Assembly: GCA_029560815.1 (NCBI GenBank)
Contig: JAKQKF010000187.1
Span: 1 to 21,155 of the forward strand
Source of the DNA: a bacterium
GTDB lineage: Bacteria; KSB1; UBA2214
Reading direction: 5' to 3'
Length of the DNA stretch: 21,155 nt
Under the pieces are notes generated by a model. That model made no database searches and had not been told where the DNA came from. It saw only the letters and a list, made by a program, of their open reading frames with translations. The first letter of the stretch is position 1. Every line of letters starts with the position of its first letter. A program made the translations under genes and the position numbers. Positions 6,333 through 13,738 of the stretch are shown piece by piece.

Positions 6333-8423
6333 TCAGTTGACTGTAAATTTCCAGCTGGCGCGGGCCTCGTTGCCGCAGCGGTCGGCGGCGGTGATCTCCA
6401 GGATATGGGAGCCGGCGGCCAGCGGCGACTCTGACTGGTGGATGAGACGATCACGCTCCGGATCGTATTCGGTGATCAGGCGCTTGCCGTCGAGGATGAG
6501 GGCATAGGGTTCATTGTCGCCGATGCCCGAGAGGGCGTCGCGCACGCTCACCTGCAGCAGCGGAGTGCGGGCGCTCAGCCGGGCGCCCGCGGCCGGGGAG
6601 ATGGCCTTGATCAGCGGCGGCTCGCTGTCGCGGATGAGGGCGAATTCGCCCAGTTCCCGGCTGCGGCTGCCGATGGCTCCGTGCGAGCCCGATTCACGCC
6701 CGATGTAGCGCCACTGGTCCCGCGGCGCCCGGCGGTAGAGCGCCACCTGATCCGGCCGGCTCAACCCGGGCTCGGTGCGGATGAGCACGGTGACAAAACT
6801 GCTCAGGGGGAGATCGGCCGGCTCGATCTCGTAGACCCGGCTCACCAGGGGGAGCTTTTCCGCGCCGCGGTTGCGGGTGCGGGCGCGCACGAAAACGGGC
6901 TTGAAGAGCGACTCGCTGTCAAAGGTGATCTCACAGAGCCCGTCCTGGGTGGTGACCTTTTTCTCCCTGCCCTTGCGCACAGTGATAAAGTCAAGCATCA
7001 CTTCATGGAGGGGCTCCTCGCCCTCCGGGCCGGTGATGCGGAGCCGCACCGGTCCGGGCAGTCCGGGCAGGAGCGGCACGCCGCCGAGAAAGGTGGACTT
7101 GCTGCTGCGCGTGAGCGGGATCTCCTCCTCATGACCGCTGCGGTAGCGCGCGGTCAGGCGTGGCGGCCGGCGCAGGGCCTGCGAGGCCGAGACCGCGACG
7201 CGGGCATAGTTGTCGTAATAGCCGGCGTTGATGGTATAGGAGGCCTGCACCGGTTCGGCGCCGGCCGCTTCCGCGTGGTTCTGCTGCGGCGGTCCGGCCT
7301 GCAGGTGGCCCTCGACGACGCCGAGATTGCCGTTGAAATCGCGGGCCTCGATGCGGAAGGTATGGAGCCCCTTTTCGAGGATGGTGACGCCGGAGGGGAG
7401 GTCCCAGAAGAAACCCAGGGCGCGGGTGATGCCGGTCAGCCAGGTGGTGGCGCCGGAGGCGGGATCGCACTCGAGGGTGCCGTACCAGGGCTTGTCGCCC
7501 GCATAAAAGGGAAGCTCGTTGCCGGCTTCGCGAAAGAGGCGCTGGTAAAGATCGCCCGTGCGCACCAGGGCGCGATAGTCGCGGTCGAGATCGGCCTGAT
7601 GGTCCAGATCGTAGGGATAGCGGTCACAGCGGGCGGAAAAGCGCTCCTCACCGTCGATGAGGAGGCGATAGCTGTAGACATTCATGCGGTTGGCGGCGCC
7701 GTCGATCTGGTCGAGCATGCTGACCGCAAAGCCGACCCGTCCAAAGACCGGGATGGTGCGATCGATCTGCAGCCGCCCCCCCTGCGCCGTTTTGGGCGTG
7801 AGGGTCAGCGGCTCGAGATCGCCTGCGACACGGGCGGAGGCGTTGAGGGGGATCACCATCACCCTGCGGATCGAGGGGGCGATCGAATCCTTGACCTTGT
7901 AGCCTTTGAGCAGGGGATTCAGGGGCGATTCGGAGGCGTCGCGCAGCTCGAAGTGAAGGTGGGGCGCTCCCGACCCGCTCTGGCCGGTCCAGCCGATCAC
8001 TTCTCCCTGTTCGACGGGGATTTCGCCCTCCGCAAAACGGAGGGCGACGGCGTAGCGGCCTGTGCGCTGCTGTTCCTCCCCGACCCGCCGGGCGACCTCG
8101 GGGGCGAACTTTTGCAGGTGGCCATAAACTGCGGTCTCGCCGGTGTCGAGGAGGAGGTAGAGGACTCGGCCGTAGCCCCAGGGCGAGACCTCGACGCGGG
8201 AGACCGAGCCCGGCCGCACCGCCAGGGCTTTATAGCCCACCTGGCCGAAGGTTTTGACGTCCATGCCGGCGTGGAAGCGGTGGCTGCGGTATTCACCAAA
8301 GGTCGAGGTGAGCATGCGGCTGGCGTCGGAGGGCCAGGCGTAATCGATCGGCTCGCCGGCGCCGGCGGGTGGTGCAAGCAGGCAGACGAAGAGGGCGAAA
8401 TATGGCAGTATCGGTTTCTTCAT
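6333..8423 (-). CDS. Exported M23 family metallopeptidase with C-terminal Ig-like region
   Basis: A 696-residue protein beginning with a cleavable-looking signal peptide (residues 1-23, ending GAGE). The LytM/M23 peptidase domain is N-terminal and has all metal and catalytic positions: HAGMD (His51, Asp55), YGHL (His102) and HLHFE (His155, His157). It should therefore be active on peptidoglycan cross-links or another peptide in the periplasm, not a degenerate activator. Residues after about 190 form a long beta-rich region. The last 100 residues (SEPPLIKAISPAAGARL to the WKFTVN end) resemble an Ig-like domain. This order, peptidase first with a large C-terminal extension, is less usual than the C-terminal LytM arrangement. 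The gene lies 9 nt from the glycosyltransferase stop and just ahead of the rhomboid gene. Confidence 0.88.
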   Translation of the reverse strand: MKKPILPYFALFVCLLAPPAGAGEPIDYAWPSDASRMLTSTFGEYRSHRFHAGMDVKTFGQVGYKALAVRPGSVSRVEVSPWGYGRVLYLLLDTGETAVYGHLQKFAPEVARRVGEEQQRTGRYAVALRFAEGEIPVEQGEVIGWTGQSGSGAPHLHFELRDASESPLNPLLKGYKVKDSIAPSIRRVMVIPLNASARVAGDLEPLTLTPKTAQGGRLQIDRTIPVFGRVGFAVSMLDQIDGAANRMNVYSYRLLIDGEERFSARCDRYPYDLDHQADLDRDYRALVRTGDLYQRLFREAGNELPFYAGDKPWYGTLECDPASGATTWLTGITRALGFFWDLPSGVTILEKGLHTFRIEARDFNGNLGVVEGHLQAGPPQQNHAEAAGAEPVQASYTINAGYYDNYARVAVSASQALRRPPRLTARYRSGHEEEIPLTRSSKSTFLGGVPLLPGLPGPVRLRITGPEGEEPLHEVMLDFITVRKGREKKVTTQDGLCEITFDSESLFKPVFVRARTRNRGAEKLPLVSRVYEIEPADLPLSSFVTVLIRTEPGLSRPDQVALYRRAPRDQWRYIGRESGSHGAIGSRSRELGEFALIRDSEPPLIKAISPAAGARLSARTPLLQVSVRDALSGIGDNEPYALILDGKRLITEYDPERDRLIHQSESPLAAGSHILEITAADRCGNEARASWKFTVN

Positions 8424-8432
8424 GAAAGGGAT

Positions 8433-9728
8433 TTAGCGTTCCTCGTAGAGTTGATCCAGAATCCGGGCGAGTTCGCCGGTCTGCTGTCTGCGCTCGAATT
8501 GTTCCAGGTTTCTCTCCCCGGCGGCCTTGTGCAGTTCGGGCTCGCTCTGCAGTCGGAGCAGCGCCGAGCGGATGGCGGCGGGCTGATCCGGCGCGCAGAT
8601 AAGAACTCCGGGCATGGCGTCGAGCAAACGTATGGTCTCCTCGACGTTGGTGATCGCCAGGATGGGCTTGCGGCTGGCCAGATATTCAAAAGTCTTGCCC
8701 GGGATAAAGCGGGCGTGCGGCTCGTCGCAGGCGATGAGCAGCAGGGCATCAGCGGCGGCCATGCTCGCGAGAGCCCGGCGGTGAGGCTGATAGCCGCTCC
8801 AGGAGATCATCTGCGTCAACCCCAGCATGCGCACCTGCTGTTCGAATCCTCCGCTGGCGTCATAGCCGATGAAGCGCAGGCGCAGCCAGCGGGCATCGCC
8901 GGGGATCAGGGCCTCGAGAAGGGGGGCTGGATTGCTGAAGCGGCTGATCGATCCGCAGTGGCAGAGAGTGAACGGCTCCCCCGCACTCTTCCCGCTGTGG
9001 TCCGCCGTATCGAGGCCGGCCAAATCGGCGGCATCGAAACCGTTGGGGATGCAGCGGCTCCTGCCGGATCCGCCTGCGGCCGTGAGGGCGGCGACGATGC
9101 CGGGTGTGACCCCGATGAGGGCGCCGGCCGAGCGCGCCACCTTGCGCTGCAGGGCCTCCTGGCGGCGCCGGTGCCAGCGGGTGGGCTCGTGGACGACAAC
9201 GCCGCCGGCCCACTCGTCGCGGAAATCGGCCACCCAGGGGAGGCGGAAACGCCGCGCCAGCCGCCGGGCGATGAGATGGGTGGAGTGGGGCGGCGAGGTC
9301 GACCAGATGGCGGCGAACTCACCCGTCCTGAGCAGCCGGGCCGCAGCCCGAATGGCGTGCCAGCGCCAGAGTATCTTGCTGTCGGGCAGGAGAAACCAGG
9401 GCAGCAGCTTGCGGTTCAGCCATGCCGCAGCTCCGCCCGACGCGGCGGCTCCCTCCCGTCCGGCCGCCGCACCAGCCTTTGTTCCGGCCCGCCTTGTGAG
9501 CAGATAGAGCAGGCGCTGGGGATCGAGCGATCCGGTGCGGACGATGCGCACACCGGACACCTCCTCCAGCAGCGTGGGGTCCTCCGCCCAATAGGCGATG
9601 GGCTTGACGGTCAGGACCGTCGGCTCCCAGCCGCATTCAGGCAGGTAGCGGGCGAATTTGGCCGAGCGCTGGGTTCCGCCCATGCCGAGCGGGGGGAAAT
9701 AGTAGCTGAGCATCAGCACCTTTTTCAC
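8433..9728 (-). CDS. Glycosyltransferase family 4 protein
   Basis: A 431-residue GT-B-fold protein. The N-terminal domain begins KKVLMLSYYFPPLGMGGTQRS, a typical GT4 opening with a Gly-rich acceptor loop. The C-terminal domain has FIPGKTFEYLASRKPILAI, the usual nucleotide-sugar site with conserved glutamate, and FIGYDASG in the preceding Rossmann strand. It probably transfers a sugar from a nucleotide donor to a lipid-linked or growing glycan at the cytoplasmic face of the inner membrane; donor and acceptor are unknown. The start is a GTG overlapping the TGA of the C5-epimerase gene (GTGA), so the two are translationally coupled and probably act on the same glycan. Confidence 0.88.
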   Translation of the reverse strand: MKKVLMLSYYFPPLGMGGTQRSAKFARYLPECGWEPTVLTVKPIAYWAEDPTLLEEVSGVRIVRTGSLDPQRLLYLLTRRAGTKAGAAAGREGAAASGGAAAWLNRKLLPWFLLPDSKILWRWHAIRAAARLLRTGEFAAIWSTSPPHSTHLIARRLARRFRLPWVADFRDEWAGGVVVHEPTRWHRRRQEALQRKVARSAGALIGVTPGIVAALTAAGGSGRSRCIPNGFDAADLAGLDTADHSGKSAGEPFTLCHCGSISRFSNPAPLLEALIPGDARWLRLRFIGYDASGGFEQQVRMLGLTQMISWSGYQPHRRALASMAAADALLLIACDEPHARFIPGKTFEYLASRKPILAITNVEETIRLLDAMPGVLICAPDQPAAIRSALLRLQSEPELHKAAGERNLEQFERRQQTGELARILDQLYEER

Positions 9729-10594
9729 CGGCCGTACCCCCGCAGCCTGAACTTCTCCCGGCTTTTGACCGCCAGCCAGAGCGCGTTACACCAGGGATCA
9801 TAGAGCATCGTCTGCCAGCGCCTCGCCGTCCGGTAAAAGAGCGGGCGGGCGGTGCGAAAAGCGAGCAGCCGCATCAACCGCACATGGACCTTCTGGTACA
9901 TGCGCGAAGCGAGGCGGTTGGTGGGATGGAGATCGTAGCGGGTCCAGTAGCCGCGGTCCCAGAGCCGCCAGTTTTTCTCGATGCTGGCCACGCCGCGCTC
10001 GTAGCGCTGCCAGGCATCGGGCAGGTCGGTTTGATCGGCCCAATCCGCCGCCCCGAGCAGGGCGAAAAAGTGGCCGTTGAAGACATGGGAGGCCGGCTCG
10101 GTCGGATACTCCTCGAACCAGGGCGAGCCGTCGGGCAGCCGGCCGAGGGTACCGCCATCGGCAACCGGCAGGTCGAGGAGGCGGATGGCGCCGTGGGCCA
10201 GGTCGAGAAAATCACTGCGGTGTTCGAGGACGTGGCAGCGGACCAGCAGGGAGACCGCCTCCCCCTGGGCCATGGCCGAGATCCAGGGCGCCTGCGGGCC
10301 GTAAAAGGGCAGCGAGAAATCATAGATCCAGGCGAACATATCCTTGTCATAGGCTCGGGCATTGGCCGCCAGCCACTCCGCGCAGGCCAGAGCCCTGGCC
10401 CGGTGCTCCTCCCTCTCCTCTTTGCCGAAGAGCTGCAGAGCATGGAGCCCGTACTGGGCGATGGTGATGGGGTTATAGCGCAATCCCTCTTCGCCGCCGT
10501 AATCGACGCGCGGCAGTCCCGCGGAATCATAGCTGTAGGATTGAAAATCCTCCAGTCCATGCCAGTCAAAGGGATAGCTCAGCTTGAGCCGCAT
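9725..10594 (-). CDS. D-glucuronyl C5-epimerase family protein
   Basis: A 289-residue protein matching the C-terminal catalytic module of D-glucuronyl C5-epimerases. Visible blocks in order are YNPITIAQYGL (40-50), PWISAMAQGEA (103-113), WFEEYP (159-164), VFNGHFFALLG (171-181) and a late RYDLHPTNRLASRMYQKVHV segment. Animal members convert glucuronic to iduronic acid in heparan sulfate precursors; bacterial relatives occur in polysaccharide loci and their substrates are mostly unknown. There is no signal peptide, so it probably acts in the cytoplasm on lipid-linked sugars or nascent polymer. The start is preceded by AAGGA. It is the first gene after an internal promoter candidate and overlaps the glycosyltransferase gene by 4 nt. 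The family call is strong; the exact reaction is inferred. Confidence 0.82.
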   Translation of the reverse strand: MRLKLSYPFDWHGLEDFQSYSYDSAGLPRVDYGGEEGLRYNPITIAQYGLHALQLFGKEEREEHRARALACAEWLAANARAYDKDMFAWIYDFSLPFYGPQAPWISAMAQGEAVSLLVRCHVLEHRSDFLDLAHGAIRLLDLPVADGGTLGRLPDGSPWFEEYPTEPASHVFNGHFFALLGAADWADQTDLPDAWQRYERGVASIEKNWRLWDRGYWTRYDLHPTNRLASRMYQKVHVRLMRLLAFRTARPLFYRTARRWQTMLYDPWCNALWLAVKSREKFRLRGYGR

Positions 10595-10628
10595 GCGGAA
10601 CGTGTTCCTTCACGGTAAAATGGGAGAG

Positions 10629-10669
10629 CAGGGCCCTGTCGGGCACAGCTGTCTGGCGCAGAGCTGCGC
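10629..10669 (-). promoter_or_regulatory. Leader of the C5-epimerase gene with three consecutive palindromes
   Basis: Within the 142-bp gap before the epimerase gene three palindromes lie in a row: CAGGGCCCTG (10629-10638), ACAGCTGT (10645-10652) and GCGCAGAGCTGCGC (10656-10669). The last can form a GCGCA/TGCGC stem with a 4-nt loop right at the predicted transcript start. There is no T-run after them, so they are not obvious terminators. They may be operators or a structured leader. Confidence 0.3.
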
Positions 10670-10672
10670 TAA

Positions 10673-10701
10673 AAAGTAATAAATTTTCGCGGGAATTGCA
10701 A
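10673..10701 (-). promoter_or_regulatory. Candidate promoter for the epimerase-to-mntP segment
   Basis: On the minus strand TTGCAA (10701-10696) and TACTTT (10678-10673) are separated by 17 bp, in the only AT-rich patch between the ttcA-like stop and the epimerase start. The -35 is a fair match and the -10 is weak (three of six). The predicted start near 10666 gives a leader of about 72 nt. This would let the five downstream genes be expressed separately from the upstream series. Confidence 0.35.
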
Positions 10702-10736
10702 GGAGGAAGCGCGGGTGCGCGGTTTGGGGCGGAGAT

Positions 10737-11483
10737 CTAAAGCAGATAGTCGGGCTTGACCCGCCGCATCGACTGAAAGATATTTTCGCGGCTGCCCGGA
10801 TGTTCGGCTTCGAGCGCAGCGAGCCAGGCCTTGATAGTCTGGCGTCGGGAGGTGCCGTCGCTGGGGCACTCCTGCGCAATGACGGGAATGCCGGTTTCGG
10901 CCGCATAGGTCTTGACCAGCGCCTCTTCGGCAAAGAGCATGGGGCGCAGCAGATGGAAGCGGCCGCTGTGGATGGCGAGATTGGGCGGACTGGTGCTGAT
11001 CTCACGGCCGAAAACCATGTTGAGCAGGAGGGTTTCGACGAGATCGTCCTTGTGGTGGCCGAAAGCGATCTTGCTGCAGTTGAAGAGTTCCGCGGTGGCA
11101 AAGATCTCCTTGCGGCGGATGCGGGAGCAGAGGAAGCAGGGATTTTCGCGGTTGGCCTCGCTGTGGGCGAGCGGGCCGATGGCGGTGCGGAGAATGCGGC
11201 CGCTCACGCCGAGCTGCCGCCAGTAATCGCGCATGATCCGGCAGCGGGTCTCGCTCTCTGTCCCGAACCCCATATCGACATAGACAGCGCGGAGCAGTCC
11301 GGCCGGAGCGTAGACCGCCAGACGGCGGGAGAGGAGGTGGAGGAGGGCCATCGAATCGGCTCCTCCGGAGACGGCGACCAGGAGGCGGTCGCCCGCCTGG
11401 AGCATGCCGTACTCGCGGACGGCCTTGTCCATGCGGGCGGCGAGGGCGCGCTCGTACTCGGGGATGTGGGTTCGGCCGGCCAC
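10737..11483 (-). CDS. TtcA-like tRNA thiolation enzyme (N-type ATP pyrophosphatase)
   Basis: About 248 residues from a GTG at 11483. The PP-loop SGGADS (39-44) binds ATP. The TtcA-type cysteine set is complete: PCFLCSRIRR (Cys116, Cys119) and QECP (Cys206), which in TtcA hold an Fe-S cluster. GHHKDD (142-147) and the closing RRQTIKAW...NIFQSMRRVKPDYL block also match TtcA-type proteins. TtcA makes 2-thiocytidine at tRNA position 32; this relative may do that or a related thiolation. No Shine-Dalgarno is clear. An internal ATG at 11432 is possible but would cut into the conserved N-terminal helix. The frame stays open upstream but overlaps the TPR gene and looks non-homologous there. It ends in TAG, 16 nt downstream of the TPR gene. 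Confidence 0.8.
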   Translation of the reverse strand: MAGRTHIPEYERALAARMDKAVREYGMLQAGDRLLVAVSGGADSMALLHLLSRRLAVYAPAGLLRAVYVDMGFGTESETRCRIMRDYWRQLGVSGRILRTAIGPLAHSEANRENPCFLCSRIRRKEIFATAELFNCSKIAFGHHKDDLVETLLLNMVFGREISTSPPNLAIHSGRFHLLRPMLFAEEALVKTYAAETGIPVIAQECPSDGTSRRQTIKAWLAALEAEHPGSRENIFQSMRRVKPDYLL

Positions 11484-11499
11484 GCCGCGGACGAGGCCT

Positions 11500-12792
11500 T
11501 TACGGCCGCGGCGGCGATGCGCCGCGCAGGGTCTCGATGTCGCCGATGAGCAGGGAGAGTTTGTCCAGGAAGGCCTGTTCCTTCTGGGCGTCGCCGTTGA
11601 CCGATCCACCGCCGAGGGCCATCGCCTCCTTGATGCGGGCGTAGCCGGTCCGCAGCCGCCCCTCCTTGAGGTAGGCCAGCCCTTTGGCGTAGGTGATCTT
11701 GGCCTGCTCGCGCGAATTCCGGGCCTGCTGGGCGATGGCGAGGGCGCGGTCGAAAAAGGCCTGCGCCTGCTCATAGTTCTTCTGGGTCAGATGGATGTCG
11801 GCGAGGTTGACCGCGCTCATCAGGACCATGACCGAATCACCGCTGGTGGTGGCCTGGTTGATGACCGCAAAGTAGCGCTGGCGCGCCTTGAGGGTATCGC
11901 CGAGCTGCCAGTAGATGGCGCCGATATTGAGGTCGGCACGGGCCATGCCGCCGCGGTCGCCGAGCATCTCCAGATAGTCGCCGGCCTTGAGAAAGTGATC
12001 GAGGGCGGTCTCGCGTTCCGCGCGGGCCAGGCGGGTCAGTCCCATCTGAAAATGGGCGCGGGCGAGGGCGGGCTCGCTGGCCATGGCTCCGGCCTGGGTG
12101 AGGAAGGTGTCGAGATAAGCCACCGAGCGCTGCAGGTCGCCGGTCTCGCGCATGAGCTGACCGAGGCGCTGGTAGACCATGGCGGACTCGTACGGGCGGC
12201 CGATGGCGAGATTCATGGTAGCGGCGCGGTGGTAGCTTTGCACCGCTTCGGCGGTCCGCCCCTCTTTCTCATAGAGCTGGGCGATCTTTTCCAGGGTGTA
12301 AGCCTGGGTGAGGCTGTCCGGGGGGATGTTGAGTAGGCGGTTAAGAGTCTGCCGTGCCATCGGCCACTCTTTACGCTCCATATAGGCGTCGGCGAGCTCG
12401 CGCCGGCTCAGGATCAGTCCCGCCGGATTGGCCATCGGGCCGAAGAGGGTTTCGGCCTGGAGCAGGGGCTCGATCGCCTCGCTGCTGCGCCGGGCCTGAT
12501 TGAGCAGTCCGCCGAGATGGAGAATGGACCAGGCCTGCAGGGGCTTTTGCTTCGCTCCCTCGCCGGCCAGCCGGTAGAGGGCTTCGCAATCGGTCTCGAG
12601 GGTGCTTTTCGATGCGCCGCGGGCGCCGGCGAGGTTTTGCTGGGCGCGCCAGGCGGCCCTGAAGGCGAGCACCGGATTCTCCCGCCAGGCGGCAGCGGAC
12701 GCCGAAGCGAGCAGACCGGCCGGCGCCTCGAGCAGAGCGGCATTGATCATCTGCGCCGCGGAAGTGTCAGCGGCGAGCTCGACGCAGGCCAC
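11500..12792 (-). CDS. TPR-repeat protein, C-terminal part of a split TolB-like/TPR gene
   Basis: 430 residues from a GTG at 12792, composed mostly of tetratricopeptide repeats, for example LEKIAQLYEKEGRTAEAVQS, MVYQRLGQLMRETGDLQRSV, LNIGAIYWQLGDTLKARQRY and VNLADIHLTQKNYEQAQAFF. These give about seven or eight helical pairs for protein binding. The GTG lacks a ribosome site. The reading frame stays open for 34 more codons upstream with coding-like composition, up to the TAG that ends the TolB-like gene in the same frame. The first residues of this ORF therefore look like the rest of a domain begun in the upstream gene. I infer it was, or is, the C-terminal part of one exported protein of about 712 residues. 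Independent translation seems poor. Confidence 0.6.
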   Translation of the reverse strand: MACVELAADTSAAQMINAALLEAPAGLLASASAAAWRENPVLAFRAAWRAQQNLAGARGASKSTLETDCEALYRLAGEGAKQKPLQAWSILHLGGLLNQARRSSEAIEPLLQAETLFGPMANPAGLILSRRELADAYMERKEWPMARQTLNRLLNIPPDSLTQAYTLEKIAQLYEKEGRTAEAVQSYHRAATMNLAIGRPYESAMVYQRLGQLMRETGDLQRSVAYLDTFLTQAGAMASEPALARAHFQMGLTRLARAERETALDHFLKAGDYLEMLGDRGGMARADLNIGAIYWQLGDTLKARQRYFAVINQATTSGDSVMVLMSAVNLADIHLTQKNYEQAQAFFDRALAIAQQARNSREQAKITYAKGLAYLKEGRLRTGYARIKEAMALGGGSVNGDAQKEQAFLDKLSLLIGDIETLRGASPPRP

Positions 12793-12891
12793 TTCATCGA
12801 TCTGGGGATAGACCGGCAGAATCCATTCGGTGACAGGACGCTGGGGCAGCGGGTAAAGCGGCAGTGCAAAGCGGACCCGGACGCCGGCCGC

Positions 12892-13635
12892 CTAGGGCGC
12901 CAGATCAAAAAGCCTGGAAGCGCCGGTGGAGCCGAGGAGGTCGCGGGCCAGTCCGCATACTTCGGAGCCGGAGGGGATCATGCGTTCGCGTGGAAGAATC
13001 TTGACCCGCAGCGGCCGCTGACTTTCGTCCATGCGCAGGGCGGCAAAAAACTCCCGGCAGGTCTCGAGATACTCCTCCTGTTCCAGGTCGCCGGTCAGCA
13101 GCACCACGCCCTGTTCATCCGGCCGGAAAGCGTGACCGGTGAGGGAATCGCCGGCGGCGAAGCGCTCGAGCAGGGGAGCGAGGAGCGCTGCCACCGGCGG
13201 CAGGGTGTCCGCCGGCAGAGTCTGCTCGCTGACTGCCGCCACCACGCCCGACGGAAATTCCAGGATCCGCGAGGTGATGACCGCAGCGCCCGAGCGCCGT
13301 TCGAGCCGGCAAAAGATGACGCCATCCATGCCGAGGTCGAGATTGGCGCGGGCGAGGCTGAGGGGCTCAAAGTTGTCGGGAAATTCGGGGGTGACCTGCT
13401 CCTCGAGGTGCTCGAGGATGGCCTCCGGGGCGACCAGGGTCACACCCGGCTGCGCGGGCAGCCAGGCGAGGGCGTTGTTCATGGTCTGGTTAAAACGGTC
13501 GACCGCCGCCGGATCAGCAGCGGGATTGGCGAGGGGGACAAACCCCAATCTGAGACCGGCCGGCTCACCCGGAAGGGGAAGTGCCCGTGTGCAGAGAGAG
13601 AGGCCAATAAGAGCGACAAGGTGTATCTTTTTCAT
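12892..13635 (-). CDS. TolB-like exported protein, N-terminal part of a split gene
   Basis: 247 residues beginning with a signal peptide (MKKIHLVALIGLSLCTRALP). The next segment, LRLGFVPLANPAADPAAVDR followed by GVTLVAPEAILEHLEEQ and LGMDGVIFCRLERR, resembles the TolB-N/FlgO-type domain that opens many multidomain TPR proteins. A second alternating strand-helix region (VVLLTGD..., LRVKILPRE, ARDLLGSTGASRLFDLAP) is cut off by an amber TAG (12894-12892). In the same frame the sequence continues directly into the TPR gene. The function of the family is unclear; it probably acts in the periplasm as a scaffold or sensor. The ATG at 13635 has only a weak ribosome site and follows a 103-bp gap after the kinase-like gene. 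Confidence 0.6.
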   Translation of the reverse strand: MKKIHLVALIGLSLCTRALPLPGEPAGLRLGFVPLANPAADPAAVDRFNQTMNNALAWLPAQPGVTLVAPEAILEHLEEQVTPEFPDNFEPLSLARANLDLGMDGVIFCRLERRSGAAVITSRILEFPSGVVAAVSEQTLPADTLPPVAALLAPLLERFAAGDSLTGHAFRPDEQGVVLLTGDLEQEEYLETCREFFAALRMDESQRPLRVKILPRERMIPSGSEVCGLARDLLGSTGASRLFDLAP

Positions 13636-13710
13636 TCTTTACCAACTTGATGTTAAGGCCGGAGGTGCGTATCGTGAACTGCCGGATCGATGGATGTTCC
13701 ATACAGCTTA

Positions 13711-13730
13711 TTACGCACTCCGTGCCGTAA
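13711..13730 (-). promoter_or_regulatory. Hairpin or operator-like palindrome before the TolB-like gene
   Basis: TTACGCAC-TCC-GTG(C)CGTAA forms an 8-bp stem with one unpaired base and a 3-nt loop. It sits in the 103-bp gap (13636-13738), which is AT-richer than its surroundings, just after the kinase-like stop codon. There is no following T-run in either orientation. It may be a protein-binding site; nothing else recognisable was seen in this gap. Confidence 0.3.
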
Positions 13731-13738
13731 ATGCGGAA

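Noticed and set aside
6438..9803. A 1121-codon open frame on the plus strand antisense to the M23 and glycosyltransferase genes
   Set aside because: High GC content suppresses stop codons opposite real genes. The translation has no recognisable domain, while both minus-strand genes have complete family motifs.
12892..12894. TAG read as a sense codon (recoded genetic code or pyrrolysine)
   Set aside because: At least three other genes in the window (ttcA-like, dinB and URO-D-family) end naturally in TAG, and there is no pyl gene or recoding signal in view.
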